From positions 186,001 to 250,000 of the forward strand of contig JADJWQ010000003.1 of the NCBI GenBank assembly GCA_016716265.1: a stretch of DNA of 64,000 nucleotides. The letters run 5' to 3'. The stretch's first letter is position 1. The number at the start of each line of letters is the position of its first letter. A program made the translations under genes and the position numbers. Below are positions 55,903 to 64,000 of this stretch, in pieces. The stretch is from Planctomycetota bacterium (GTDB lineage Bacteria; Planctomycetota; UBA1135; UBA2386). The notes under the pieces were generated by a model that saw only the letters and a list, made by a program, of their open reading frames with translations, made no database searches and had not been told where the DNA came from.

Positions 55903-57648
55903 TCACTGGATGAAGCCGACGGTCACGCCGAGCGTCTCGGGACGCTTCTCGGCCTTGTCGTACATCCCGACGAAGCGCGCGGCCTCGGGCGTGTCGACGC
56001 CGCGTAGCACGTCGACCCACGCGGGCGGCACGGTCTGGTAGAGCAGCCACGCGACCACCGTGACGCGCCCGCCGCCCGCCGGCGCCGGCACCCGGTAGTG
56101 CACGACGTCGGAGCCGGCGACGAAGTCGGCGTCGTCGCCGATGCCTGCCGGGGCGGTGTCCGCGGCGTGCGGGCCGTCCGGACGCCAGCCGCGCGGCAGA
56201 AGGCGCGTGTCCTTGGCACGCGCGGCCATGCGCGTCAGGTAGGTCGTCGGCGCGCCGTCGGAGTCGACCGCGACCGCCTCGAAGATCGGCACCTGCGCGG
56301 CGGACGTGACCAGGTCACGGTGCGGCTCGCGCAGCGGATCGGCGAGCCCGACGATGCGACCGTCGGCATCGAACGCTCCCGAGTCGAACAGCACGTCGCG
56401 ACCGCTGCGCACCTGCACGCGGAGCCACGCGCGACGGGCCGGGTAGCCGGTCGGCAGCTTGTGGCCGGTCTCGTTCGTCACCCGCACGCCGAAGCGCACC
56501 TCGCCGTCGACGATGCGGCCGTCGACGACCTCGAGCGTCGCCGTGTCGTGCGCGAGCTGACGCCGGGTCGCGCGGGCCGTGCGCTCGAGCGCCTCCTTCG
56601 GCGCCGTGACGCCGAGCTCGTCGGCATTGCGCCGCAGCATGTCCAGCATGAACGCGTTGCCGCCGACGAACACGTGCGCGCGGAACGGATCGCGCACGTC
56701 GATGTTGAAGTCGAGCCCGCCCGGGTTGCGCGCGATGCGCATCGGGCCCTGGTCGGGCATGTGGCACTCCTGGCAGCTGCGCGACGTGTCGGTGCGACCG
56801 GCGGGGCCCTCGGTCGTGAACTCGCTGTTCCGCCACTCGAGATACGGCGTCTGCTCGGGGAACGGCGGCGCGCCCTCGACGTGGTGGGTGTGCAGCGTGT
56901 GGCACGCGCCGCACAGCGCCGACTCGCGCACGTGCTCGCCGTGCGTCGCCGTGTAGCCCGTGTGCATCAACATCGGCTGGAACGCGGGCTGCGGATACGG
57001 ACCGAAGATCTTGCGCTCGGTGCCGATCGTCAGGTTGCCGGAGAAGCTCGCGGGCGTGCCGAGGCCATCGGGCTTCGCCTGGTGGCACACCGTGCAGGTG
57101 ACGCCGTCCTGCGCGAGCGGGTCGCCGACGCTACCGGCGACGCCCGGCGACGGCTGTCCCGACAGCTTCGCACCGTGGTGCGCCGCGGGCCCGTGGCAGG
57201 TGATGCACAGCGCCTCGATGTCGGCCGCGCGGTCGGGGTCGGCGGCGACCTCCTTGCTGACCTGCGCGCGCCAGTACGGGTCGCGGAACGAGTTCGCCAT
57301 CATCGTCGACTGCCACAGGCCGTACGGCGAGACGTCGTCGCCGGTCGCGCTCCACAGCGCCTGCGCGGCGAGCGAGCTGGAGTGGCACAGCGCGCAGGTC
57401 CTGGCGTCGGCGAAGGGCTCGGCGGCGCCGTCTCCGCGCATCCGGGCCATGCGACCCATCCCCATGCCGCCGCCCTGGCCCGGGCCCATGCCCCGCCCCA
57501 TGCCCGCACCGGGACCGCGCCCGGGCGGCGGGCCCTGCGGGCCGGTCAGCGGCACGGTCAACGGCACGGTCAGCGGCACACAGAGGACGGCGAGCGACCC
57601 GAGGGCCCACGGGCCGAACCGACGCGCGAGGTGTAGCTTCACGACCAC
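55903..57648 (-). CDS. Exported pentahaem cytochrome c
   Basis: Five CxxCH haem-binding motifs are visible at residues 85-89 (CALCH), 148-152 (CITCH), 185-189 (CTVCH), 246-250 (CGACH) and 292-296 (CQECH). An N-terminal hydrophobic stretch (LAVLCVPLTVPLTVPLT) is the signal, followed by a Met/Gly-rich linker (about 43-71). After the haem region a large C-terminal beta domain (about 360-581) carries no haem motif. The layout recalls multihaem proteins of Planctomycetota that feed or receive electrons in the periplasm. Start is GTG 57648; a second in-frame GTG lies nearby. It precedes the truncated haemoglobin by four bases. Substrate and partner are not known. Confidence -1.
   Translation of the reverse strand: MVVKLHLARRFGPWALGSLAVLCVPLTVPLTVPLTGPQGPPPGRGPGAGMGRGMGPGQGGGMGMGRMARMRGDGAAEPFADARTCALCHSSSLAAQALWSATGDDVSPYGLWQSTMMANSFRDPYWRAQVSKEVAADPDRAADIEALCITCHGPAAHHGAKLSGQPSPGVAGSVGDPLAQDGVTCTVCHQAKPDGLGTPASFSGNLTIGTERKIFGPYPQPAFQPMLMHTGYTATHGEHVRESALCGACHTLHTHHVEGAPPFPEQTPYLEWRNSEFTTEGPAGRTDTSRSCQECHMPDQGPMRIARNPGGLDFNIDVRDPFRAHVFVGGNAFMLDMLRRNADELGVTAPKEALERTARATRRQLAHDTATLEVVDGRIVDGEVRFGVRVTNETGHKLPTGYPARRAWLRVQVRSGRDVLFDSGAFDADGRIVGLADPLREPHRDLVTSAAQVPIFEAVAVDSDGAPTTYLTRMAARAKDTRLLPRGWRPDGPHAADTAPAGIGDDADFVAGSDVVHYRVPAPAGGGRVTVVAWLLYQTVPPAWVDVLRGVDTPEAARFVGMYDKAEKRPETLGVTVGFIQ
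57544..57579 (-). repeat. Three 12-nt tandem repeats in the cytochrome signal region
   Basis: On the + strand GGTCAGCGGCAC, GGTCAACGGCAC and GGTCAGCGGCAC follow one another, encoding on the minus strand the repeated VPLT of the signal peptide. The copies differ by one base. Slippage here would lengthen or shorten the signal in frame. Confidence -1.
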
Positions 57649-57690
57649 GCAACGTAGGGGCGCACGGCGACCGTTGGAAGAGCGGTCGCG

Positions 57691-59739
57691 TCAGCGGCTC
57701 TCGCAGTAGCGATCGAGCCAATCGAAGAACACGCGGTGCCAGAGCACGCCGTTCTGTGGCGACAGCACCCAGTGCGATTCGGCCGGGAAGTACAGGAACC
57801 GCGACGGCACGCCCTGGAGCTGGGCTGCCGTGAACGCCTGCAGGCCCTGCTCGACCGGCACGCGGAAGTCGCGCTGGCCGTGGATCACGAGCAGGGGGGT
57901 GTCCCAATGCTGCACGAAGCGGTGCGGCGAGAAGCGGTCGTAGTCGCGCTGGATGGCGGGATCGCGCCAGTACGGGCCGCCGATGTCCCAGTTCGGGAAG
58001 AACAGCTCCTCGGTGGCCAGGTACATCGACTCCAGGTTGAAGACACCACAATGCGCGATCATCGCGCAGAAGCGGTCGCGCTGGTCGTGCCCCATCAGCC
58101 AGTAGATCGTGTAGCCACCGAAGCTGGCGCCGACCGCGGCGGTGTGCTCGCGGTCGATCCAGGGTTCCTCGAACATCGCATCGGTCGCCGACAGGATGTC
58201 CTGCATCGGCTGGCCACCCCAGTCGCCGCTGATCGCCTCGTTCCAGCGCGTGCCGAAGCCCGGCAGGCCGCGGCGATTGACGCCGAGCACGACGTAGCCG
58301 TTCGCCGCCATCAGGTGGAAGTTCCAGCGGAAGCTGAACGACTGCCCGACCTGGCTCTGCGGGCCACCCTGGCAGTAGGTGATCATCGGGTAGCGGCGCG
58401 ACGGGTCGAAGTCCGGCGGCTTGACGACCCACGCGTGGATGCGCTCGCCGTCGGTCGCGTCGAACCAGCGCTCCTCGACGGCCGGCTGCACGAGCTGCTC
58501 GTAGATCGGCCCGTTGACGTCGGTCAGCGCGACACCCTGCTGCGGCTCGTCGGTGCCGAGCGCCACGCGCACGACCTCCGCCGGGCGCTCCATCCGCATG
58601 CGGGTCGCGAACACGGAGTCGCCACCGGCGGCGGGCGCGAGTCCGCTGAAGTGCCAGCGCCCGCCGGTCACCTGCCGCGGCTCGCCGCCGGCGAGCGGCA
58701 GCGCGAAGATCTGGTGCGCGCCGCGCCAGTCGGCGCCGAGCAGGAAGCCCGCATCGCCAGGGAGCCACGCGAACTCGTCGATCGTGCCGTCCCACGCGTC
58801 GACGCGCCGGCGGGACCCGCTCTGGCGGTCGAGCACGAACAACCGGTTCTGGTCGGACTCGTAGCCGTCCCGCGCCATGCTCAGCCAGGCGAGGTGCCGC
58901 CCGTCCGCCGAGAACGACGGATTGGTGTCGTAGCCCGGCATGCCGTCGGTGAGGCTCCGGTGCTCCGGCGCGTCGAGCCGCACCTCGAACAGATCGCTGT
59001 CCGTGCTGGTCTCCGGCGACTCGACCCGCTTGCAGGTGTAGACGATCGACTTCGAGTCGGGTGCCCACGCGATCTGCTCGCCGCCGCCGAACGGCTTCAA
59101 TGGCGTGTCGGCCCGCATGCCCGCCATGAGGTCCCGGGGCTCGGCCGAGCCGTCGCTCGGCACGACGAACAGGTGGCTGTAGCTGCCGTCGACCCAGCGG
59201 TCCCACTGCCGGACCATCAGGTCGTCGTAGATGCGCGCGTCGGCCATCGGCAGGTCCGGATAGAGGTCGTGCACGGTGGGATCCAGCTGCACGTCCGTCG
59301 TGAACGAGAACCACGCGCCATCGGGCGACCACGCGAGATTCGCCACTCCTCCCGTCACGCCCGTGATCCGCCGCGCCTCCCCGCCGTCCAGCGCCAGCAC
59401 GTGGATCTGCGGCGCGCCGTCGCGCGTCGACAGGAACGCGATCCGGTCCCCGCGCGGCGACCACCGCGCCTCGAAGTTGCTGCCCACGGTCGTCAGCTGC
59501 CGATGCTGACCGGTCGCGAGATCCAGCTCGAACACCTGCGACTCCCCGCGGTTCTGCGCCAGCTCGTAGCGCCGCACGGTGTAGAGCAACCGCGCACCGC
59601 CCGGTTGCACCTGCACGTCCGAGACGCGCCCGAGCTTCCAGAGCAGCTCCGGCGTCATCCGCTGCTGCGCGGACACCGGCGAGCCGAACACGACGGCCGT
59701 CACGACGGCCATCAACAGGGCAGGAGCGGAACGTTGCAT
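57691..59739 (-). CDS. Exported S9-family prolyl oligopeptidase-like peptidase
   Basis: The 682-aa protein has a signal peptide (about 1-25, ALLMAVVTAVVFGSPVSA), a WD40-like/beta-propeller region (about 30-420, with repeated SPRGDRIAF, SPDGAWFSF and SADGRHLAW elements) and a C-terminal alpha/beta hydrolase. The nucleophile elbow is GASFGGY, and the catalytic Asp and His are expected near GQRDFRVP and ESHWV. This is the arrangement of S9C acyl-aminoacyl or dipeptidyl peptidases. It probably degrades short peptides in the periplasm or outside. ATG 59739 begins the signal sequence. It sits 42 bp upstream of the cytochrome gene in transcription order and may share its transcript. Confidence -1.
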   Translation of the reverse strand: MQRSAPALLMAVVTAVVFGSPVSAQQRMTPELLWKLGRVSDVQVQPGGARLLYTVRRYELAQNRGESQVFELDLATGQHRQLTTVGSNFEARWSPRGDRIAFLSTRDGAPQIHVLALDGGEARRITGVTGGVANLAWSPDGAWFSFTTDVQLDPTVHDLYPDLPMADARIYDDLMVRQWDRWVDGSYSHLFVVPSDGSAEPRDLMAGMRADTPLKPFGGGEQIAWAPDSKSIVYTCKRVESPETSTDSDLFEVRLDAPEHRSLTDGMPGYDTNPSFSADGRHLAWLSMARDGYESDQNRLFVLDRQSGSRRRVDAWDGTIDEFAWLPGDAGFLLGADWRGAHQIFALPLAGGEPRQVTGGRWHFSGLAPAAGGDSVFATRMRMERPAEVVRVALGTDEPQQGVALTDVNGPIYEQLVQPAVEERWFDATDGERIHAWVVKPPDFDPSRRYPMITYCQGGPQSQVGQSFSFRWNFHLMAANGYVVLGVNRRGLPGFGTRWNEAISGDWGGQPMQDILSATDAMFEEPWIDREHTAAVGASFGGYTIYWLMGHDQRDRFCAMIAHCGVFNLESMYLATEELFFPNWDIGGPYWRDPAIQRDYDRFSPHRFVQHWDTPLLVIHGQRDFRVPVEQGLQAFTAAQLQGVPSRFLYFPAESHWVLSPQNGVLWHRVFFDWLDRYCESR

Positions 59740-59867
59740 GAGGCTGACGGAGATGCTCGAACTCCACGACTCCGCACGCGGAGTCGGAGACCGCGCAGCT
59801 TCGGGCGCACCGCGAGCCGCCGCAAGCACAACTGCACCCGCCGCCAGCCCGACGCGCCGCGCCCCGC

Positions 59868-60548
59868 TCACGCACCCGGTCGTCGCGCGCGCGCCGGCGC
59901 ACGCTCCGCCCGCTGCCACAGAGAACGCAGCAGCGGGCTCCGCGGCTCGACCACCGGAGCCGGCTCAGCGGGCGTGCCGAACCGCTCGACCACCTCGGGG
60001 AACCAAGGTCCCGACGAGCACGGATCGACCGGCCCCGCCAGCGGCACACCGTGCTTCCGCGCGTCGTGCAGCACGTAGCGGATCGCATGCAGCACCTGCC
60101 GCGGACTCCGCAGCACCTCGGCGTGATACCGATCCTGCCACACACGACCGACCCGCCTCCACCCGCGATTCAGGCACCTCGCCATCCGCACCTTCAGCCC
60201 CTTCATCGCCCTACCGAGCGCGAGCGCATCCACCGCCTCGACGATCAGATGCACATGGTTCCCCAACACCGCGAAGTGCACGATCCGCACATCGAACCGC
60301 TCCCGAGCGGCCGCGATACAACCCCGCAAATCGCCGAACACACCATTGCCTCGCATCGAAGGCAGCCCATCGACGAGCTTCAGCGTCACGTGCACCGGGG
60401 TCCGCCACCCGAACCGCTCCCGTGCTCCATACGGAAGCAACCGCCGCTCCCTATCCTTCTTCCGCCCCGCTCCCTCTCGCCGCCCGCCCCATTGCGGAAA
60501 TACGAACTCCCGTTGCCCCATGCGCCCGACTGATCGCTTGCGCGTCAT
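59868..60548 (-). CDS. REP-associated tyrosine transposase-like protein (Y1_Tnp)
   Basis: The 226-aa protein has the family signatures: WGGRREGAGRKK near the N-terminus, the metal/DNA motif HxH in GNHVHLIVEA (a HUH-type element), and the tyrosine region VWQDRYHAEVLRSPRQVLHAIRYVLHD. RayT proteins act on REP palindromes. The start is uncertain: ATG 60548, or ATG 60521 (MGQREF), which is nearer to known N-termini. It is an isolated single gene in a patch of lower G+C and different codon use than its neighbours. No clear REP palindrome family was recognised around it, so it may be a domesticated or orphan copy. Confidence -1.
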   Translation of the reverse strand: MTRKRSVGRMGQREFVFPQWGGRREGAGRKKDRERRLLPYGARERFGWRTPVHVTLKLVDGLPSMRGNGVFGDLRGCIAAARERFDVRIVHFAVLGNHVHLIVEAVDALALGRAMKGLKVRMARCLNRGWRRVGRVWQDRYHAEVLRSPRQVLHAIRYVLHDARKHGVPLAGPVDPCSSGPWFPEVVERFGTPAEPAPVVEPRSPLLRSLWQRAERAPARARRPGA

Positions 60549-61038
60549 GCCTGCACAATACCAAGACCACCATGGATGCCAACAATGTGCCAGCAGAAAG
60601 TCGTTGAGTATCGAGCCCTTGTGCAAGCGTGCGGTATCGAATCCATGCACTGCACGGCTGGTAGCGTTGGCGGGCTCCGAAACTCCCGGCAGGCCCTGCA
60701 GTGTGACTGAGCGCCATTGGTCGTCCCTTGGCGGACAGCTCGGCCTGCTCGGCTCCCGGCGGACGACGTCGGGCAACAGTAACACGACGGGCGGGCGGTG
60801 CCGTGCGACGCGTCGAGTGTCTGCCGAATCAAGTCGCCTGGCGGCTCGGGCGGACTCGGTGCGCACGCTCTGGCAGGCGACCGGCGTTCGTTCGCCCTGA
60901 CGCTGCCGATCCGCCCTGTCCATTGACTCAGCGCCTTGGATCGCTCGATCGGCCGGGCGGCTCGGCCCGAGGCGCCCTGCAGTCGAAGGTCGACGCGGGC
61001 GCTCGCTGCGACTACCGTCGCACGGCATCCGCAAGCTC
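60549..61038. other. Non-coding patch of lower G+C between the transposase and treY
   Basis: Bases 60549-60690 in particular are visibly poorer in G+C than the rest of the window. No gene-like frame is found. A partial direct repeat is visible: GACTGAGCGCCATTGG near 60705 and GACTCAGCGCCTTGG near 60925, each about 15 bases long with differences. The region contains the treY start context without an obvious ribosome site. It may hold the boundary of a mobile element; no inverted repeats of the expected kind were identified. Confidence -1.
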
Positions 61039-63486
61039 ATGCACGATCAACCACCGCAACTGCCGAGGGCGACCTACCGGCTCCAACTGACGCCGGAGTT
61101 CGGCTTCGACTCGGCGTGCGGCGTGCTGCCCTATCTGGCACGGCTCGGCGTCTCGCACGTCTACCTGTCCCCCTGCCTGCTGGCCAGGGACGGTAGCCAA
61201 CATGGTTACGACGGTGTCGATCCGACGCGGCTCGACACCGCGCGCGGCGGTGAGGCCGCGTTCGAACGCCTGCTCGCCGGCGCACGCGCGGCCGGACTCG
61301 GCGTCGTCGTCGACGTCGTGCCGAACCACCTGGCTGCCAGCGAGCAGAACCCGTGGTGGCACGACGTCCTCGCGAACGGACCCGAGAGCCCCTTCGCCCA
61401 CCACTTCGACATCGACTGGCACGTCGACGACGAGGAACTGCGCGGCCGCGTGCTCCTGCCGATCCTCGGCCGACCGCTCCCCCACGCGGTCGACGACGGC
61501 GCCGTCCGGGCGGGCATCACACCCGGCGGTACGCCCTGCCTCCTGGTCCACGACCGTTCCCTGCCGCTCAGCCCGGCGTCGGTCGCCGCCGGGCTGCACC
61601 GCGCCGGTGACGTGCACGCGCTGCTCGCGGCGCAGCACTACGTGCTCGAATTCTGGCGTGACGGCTTGACGCGGCTGAACTGGCGTCGCTTCTTCGACGT
61701 CACCGAGCTGGTCGGCGTGCGCGTCGAGCGCGACGAGGTGTTCGACGACATGCACCGGCGGCTTCTGCAATACGTTGCAGATGGCCGCGTGCAGGGCCTG
61801 CGCATCGACCATCCCGACGGCCTGCGCGACCCGGCCGGCTACGCCAGACGCCTGCGCGCTGCCGCCCCGTCCGCGTGGATCGTCGTCGAGAAGATCCTCG
61901 CCACCGACGAGGCACTGCCGGCGGACTGGCCGGTGCACGGGACGACCGGCTACGACTTCCTCGCCAACGCGAGCGGCCTGTTCGTCGATCCTCGCGCCAA
62001 CCGGCCGCTCGCGGAGCTGTGCCGCGAGTTCACCGGGCGCTGCCAGCCATTCGCGGAGCTTCGGCGAGACAAGGAGCGGCTGGCATTGCGCGAGCTGTTC
62101 CCGGCCGAGATGGCCCGCATCACGGCGATCGCCGCACGCGCACTCGGACCGGGCGCCCCCCCCGACGCCCGGCTCCGCGCGGTCGTCGAGGCGCTCGTCG
62201 TCGCCATGCCGATCTACCGCACCTACGTCCCCGAGCGCGGCACCGCCAGCGCGCAGGACCGTCGCTGGCTCGACGCGGCCCTGGTCGAGGCTGCTTCCGT
62301 CGCGATGGACATGGCGGAGGCGAACGCGCTGCGCCGACTGCACGCGCTGGCGACCGGTGACGAGACCGGCGGCGACGCCGGCGCGGAGTGGCGCGCCCGC
62401 CTGCAACAGTTGACCGGACCGGTCGTCGCCAAGGGTCACGAGGACACCGCGCTGTATTGCGACCGTCGCCTGGTCTGCCTCAACGAAGTGGGCTCCGATC
62501 CGGGGCTGTTCGGGTCGTCGCGGCGCGAGTTCTTCGGGCTGTGCGAGCGGTTGCACGCGAGCTGGCCCGCGACGATGACGACGCTGTCGACGCACGACAC
62601 GAAGCGCAGCGCGGACGTCCGGATGCGCATCGCGACGCTCGGAGAGTGCGTCGAGGAATGGGGCAGCGCCGTGCGGCGCTGGCGCCAGCGTGCGGCACGC
62701 CACCGCGCGGCACCGAGCCTGCCGCTCCCCGGAGCGGAGTATCTGCTCTACCAGACCCTGATCGGCTGCTGGCCTGCTGCGCCCGAGCGTGTCGTCGGCT
62801 ATATGCAGAAGGCCGCGCGCGAGGCGAAGCTCCGCACGTCGTGGCTCGATCCCGATCCGGACTACGAACGCGCACTGACCACGTTCGTGCGGTCGGTGCT
62901 CGACGACCGCGAGCTGCTGGAGGACGTCGAAGCGTTCGTCGCCCGGCTCCTGCCGGCCGCGCATGTGCACGGTCTGTCCCTGCAGCTGCTGCAATTGACG
63001 GCGGTCGGTGTGCCGGACGTCTACCAAGGCTGCGAAGCGTGGAGCGAGAGCCTGACCGACCCCGACAACCGGCGGCCGGTGGACTTCGCGGCGCTCGCGG
63101 CGCAGCTCGAGCACACGACTCCGCTCGGGCCGGCTGCCGCGCTGGCGGGCGACATCGGCGTCGCGAAGCAGTGGCTCGTGCACCGCGTGCTGGGGTTGCG
63201 CCGCGATCGGCCGCAGGCGTTCGGCGCGGATGCGCCGCCCGAACGACTCGCGGTCAGCGGCCCGGACGAGCGCTGCGCCGTCGCGTTCGCTCGCGGTGGC
63301 GAGATCGCGGTCGTCGCACCGCGCTTCGTGCTCGCGACGGGCGGCCGACCGGCGACGCTCGATTTCACGGTGGCCTTGCCGGCAGGACGCTGGCGCAGCG
63401 GGTGGGACGGCGCACCGGTGGGCGTCCGGCCCAACGCCGCCGAGCTGTTCGAGCACTTCCCGGTCGCGCTGCTGGTCAGCGGCTGA
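61039..63486 (+). CDS. treY: Maltooligosyl trehalose synthase
   Basis: TreY isomerises the reducing-end alpha-1,4 bond of maltodextrins into an alpha,alpha-1,1 bond, the first step of the TreY/TreZ trehalose route. The 815-aa length and motifs are typical: ATYRLQLTPEFGFDSA, YLSPCLLARDGSQHGYDGVDP, VVVDVVPNHLAASEQNPWWHD, LRIDHPDGLRDP, VEKILATDEALP and STHDTKRSADVRMR. A glycoside hydrolase 13 barrel with the usual acidic residues is clear. ATG 61039 starts family similarity, without a visible Shine-Dalgarno. The gene is tail to tail with treZ, and the two stop codons overlap by 11 bp. Confidence -1.
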   Translation: MHDQPPQLPRATYRLQLTPEFGFDSACGVLPYLARLGVSHVYLSPCLLARDGSQHGYDGVDPTRLDTARGGEAAFERLLAGARAAGLGVVVDVVPNHLAASEQNPWWHDVLANGPESPFAHHFDIDWHVDDEELRGRVLLPILGRPLPHAVDDGAVRAGITPGGTPCLLVHDRSLPLSPASVAAGLHRAGDVHALLAAQHYVLEFWRDGLTRLNWRRFFDVTELVGVRVERDEVFDDMHRRLLQYVADGRVQGLRIDHPDGLRDPAGYARRLRAAAPSAWIVVEKILATDEALPADWPVHGTTGYDFLANASGLFVDPRANRPLAELCREFTGRCQPFAELRRDKERLALRELFPAEMARITAIAARALGPGAPPDARLRAVVEALVVAMPIYRTYVPERGTASAQDRRWLDAALVEAASVAMDMAEANALRRLHALATGDETGGDAGAEWRARLQQLTGPVVAKGHEDTALYCDRRLVCLNEVGSDPGLFGSSRREFFGLCERLHASWPATMTTLSTHDTKRSADVRMRIATLGECVEEWGSAVRRWRQRAARHRAAPSLPLPGAEYLLYQTLIGCWPAAPERVVGYMQKAAREAKLRTSWLDPDPDYERALTTFVRSVLDDRELLEDVEAFVARLLPAAHVHGLSLQLLQLTAVGVPDVYQGCEAWSESLTDPDNRRPVDFAALAAQLEHTTPLGPAAALAGDIGVAKQWLVHRVLGLRRDRPQAFGADAPPERLAVSGPDERCAVAFARGGEIAVVAPRFVLATGGRPATLDFTVALPAGRWRSGWDGAPVGVRPNAAELFEHFPVALLVSG

Positions 63487-64000
63487 GGACCACCGCCTGC
63501 CACGGTGCCAACGTCAGCGCGCCGGTCGCGGGAGTCACGTGCGTGGGCACGGCGCTGGCCGCGCCGATCGAGTCCCACCGCCGCCGCAGACCGCCCGCCG
63601 GCACGCAGTCTGCGGGCAGTGCCACGACCGCCGACCGGTCGCCGAAGTGCAGCAGCACGTGGACCGCGGCGTCCCCGGCGCCGCGACGGCCGTGCACGAC
63701 ACGCCCGGCGAGCACGGTGGCGACCGCCGCACCGGACGGCAGCGCCTTGCGCAGGTCGAGCAGCTCCCGGTACGTCGCGCGCAGACGTCGCCCGTCGGCG
63801 TCGGGCGTCGTCAGCACCGAGCGGCGGAACGTGTCCTCGGCCTGCGGGTCGGGCGGCTCGCCGTGCGCCGCGAAGGCCGCGAACTCACGCTTGCGGCCCG
63901 CGCGCACCGCGTCGGCGAGGGCCTCGTCGCCGTGGCTCGTGAAGTACAGGAACGGCTGCCGTTCCGCGTGCTCCTCGCCCATGAACAGCAGTGGCGTGCA
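63476..64000 (-). CDS. treZ: Maltooligosyl trehalose trehalohydrolase, C-terminal part (cut by window end)
   Basis: TreZ releases trehalose from the TreY product. Only the last about 174 codons are in the window; the frame is open to base 64000, where CTPLLFMGEEH continues the conserved LLFMGEE block seen in GH13 TreZ enzymes. ERQPFLYFTSHGDEALADAVR and GEPPDPQAEDTFRRS follow, both diagnostic. The C-terminal beta domain ends in LAPWQAVVLSR. It converges with treY, overlapping its 3' end by 11 bp, which is unusual because tre genes are usually co-directional. The start lies beyond the window. Confidence -1.
   Translation of the reverse strand, partial: CTPLLFMGEEHAERQPFLYFTSHGDEALADAVRAGRKREFAAFAAHGEPPDPQAEDTFRRSVLTTPDADGRRLRATYRELLDLRKALPSGAAVATVLAGRVVHGRRGAGDAAVHVLLHFGDRSAVVALPADCVPAGGLRRRWDSIGAASAVPTHVTPATGALTLAPWQAVVLSR

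Overview
The window is about 70% G+C by eye, densely coded, and Gram-negative in character: it has a type VI secretion system (T6SS), a periplasmic multihaem cytochrome and an MscS channel. An ECF sigma factor paired with a giant zinc-finger/FecR-like/carboxypeptidase-regulatory protein, an exported squalene-cyclase-like toroid protein, and SPASM-type radical SAM enzymes suggest Planctomycetota. Another high-GC phylum such as Myxococcota or Acidobacteriota cannot be excluded from sequence alone. Shine-Dalgarno sites are strong at some genes and absent at many others, and short stop/start overlaps (ATGA, GTGA) are common.

Region 1 (1-20.8 kb, + strand) is most of a T6SS locus: tssM, tagF, tssA, tssB, tssC, hcp, tagJ (impE), tssE, tssF, tssG, clpV (tssH), vgrG, an unknown 190-aa protein, a PAAR spike tip, and a DUF2272-like protein that looks like the secreted effector. 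tssJ, tssK and tssL are not in the window and probably lie upstream. hcp is bracketed by strong RNA hairpins. The gap before tssB holds a 14-bp tandem repeat.

Region 2 (20.9-27.3 kb) carries a radical SAM/SPASM enzyme, then on the minus strand an MscS-type channel, an NtrC-type regulator translationally coupled to a Fur protein, and purD.

Region 3 (27.35-34.3 kb, minus strand) is the most unusual part. A tightly packed set reads, in transcription order: Gfo/Idh oxidoreductase, radical SAM, ModB-like membrane protein, ModC-like ATPase with lost catalytic motifs, EgtB-type sulfoxide synthase, aldo/keto reductase, methyltransferase. It resembles an uncharacterised pathway for a sulfur-containing small molecule. 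Divergently, at 34.3-37.7 kb, are a second methyltransferase, a saccharopine-dehydrogenase-like enzyme and an exported toroid protein.

Region 4 (37.7-47.1 kb) holds the ECF sigma/anti-sigma pair, a HAD-like and a PLP-fold-II-like protein that both appear to have lost catalytic residues, a ComF-like protein, a small membrane protein and a NatAB-type ABC exporter. Region 5 (47.1-55.5 kb) has guaB-guaA, a subtilisin-like protein lacking the usual Asp, a hybrid histidine kinase with an altered ATP site, and a sodium:solute symporter. Region 6 (55.5-64 kb) has a truncated haemoglobin next to a pentahaem cytochrome, an S9 peptidase, a REP-type transposase in a compositionally different patch, and the trehalose genes treY and treZ arranged tail to tail (treZ is cut by the window end).

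A recurring theme is intact reading frames of enzyme families whose catalytic residues are substituted (ModC-like, HAD, threonine-dehydratase-like, subtilisin-like, histidine kinase). All of these were read by eye and need alignment. No tRNA, rRNA or CRISPR array was seen.
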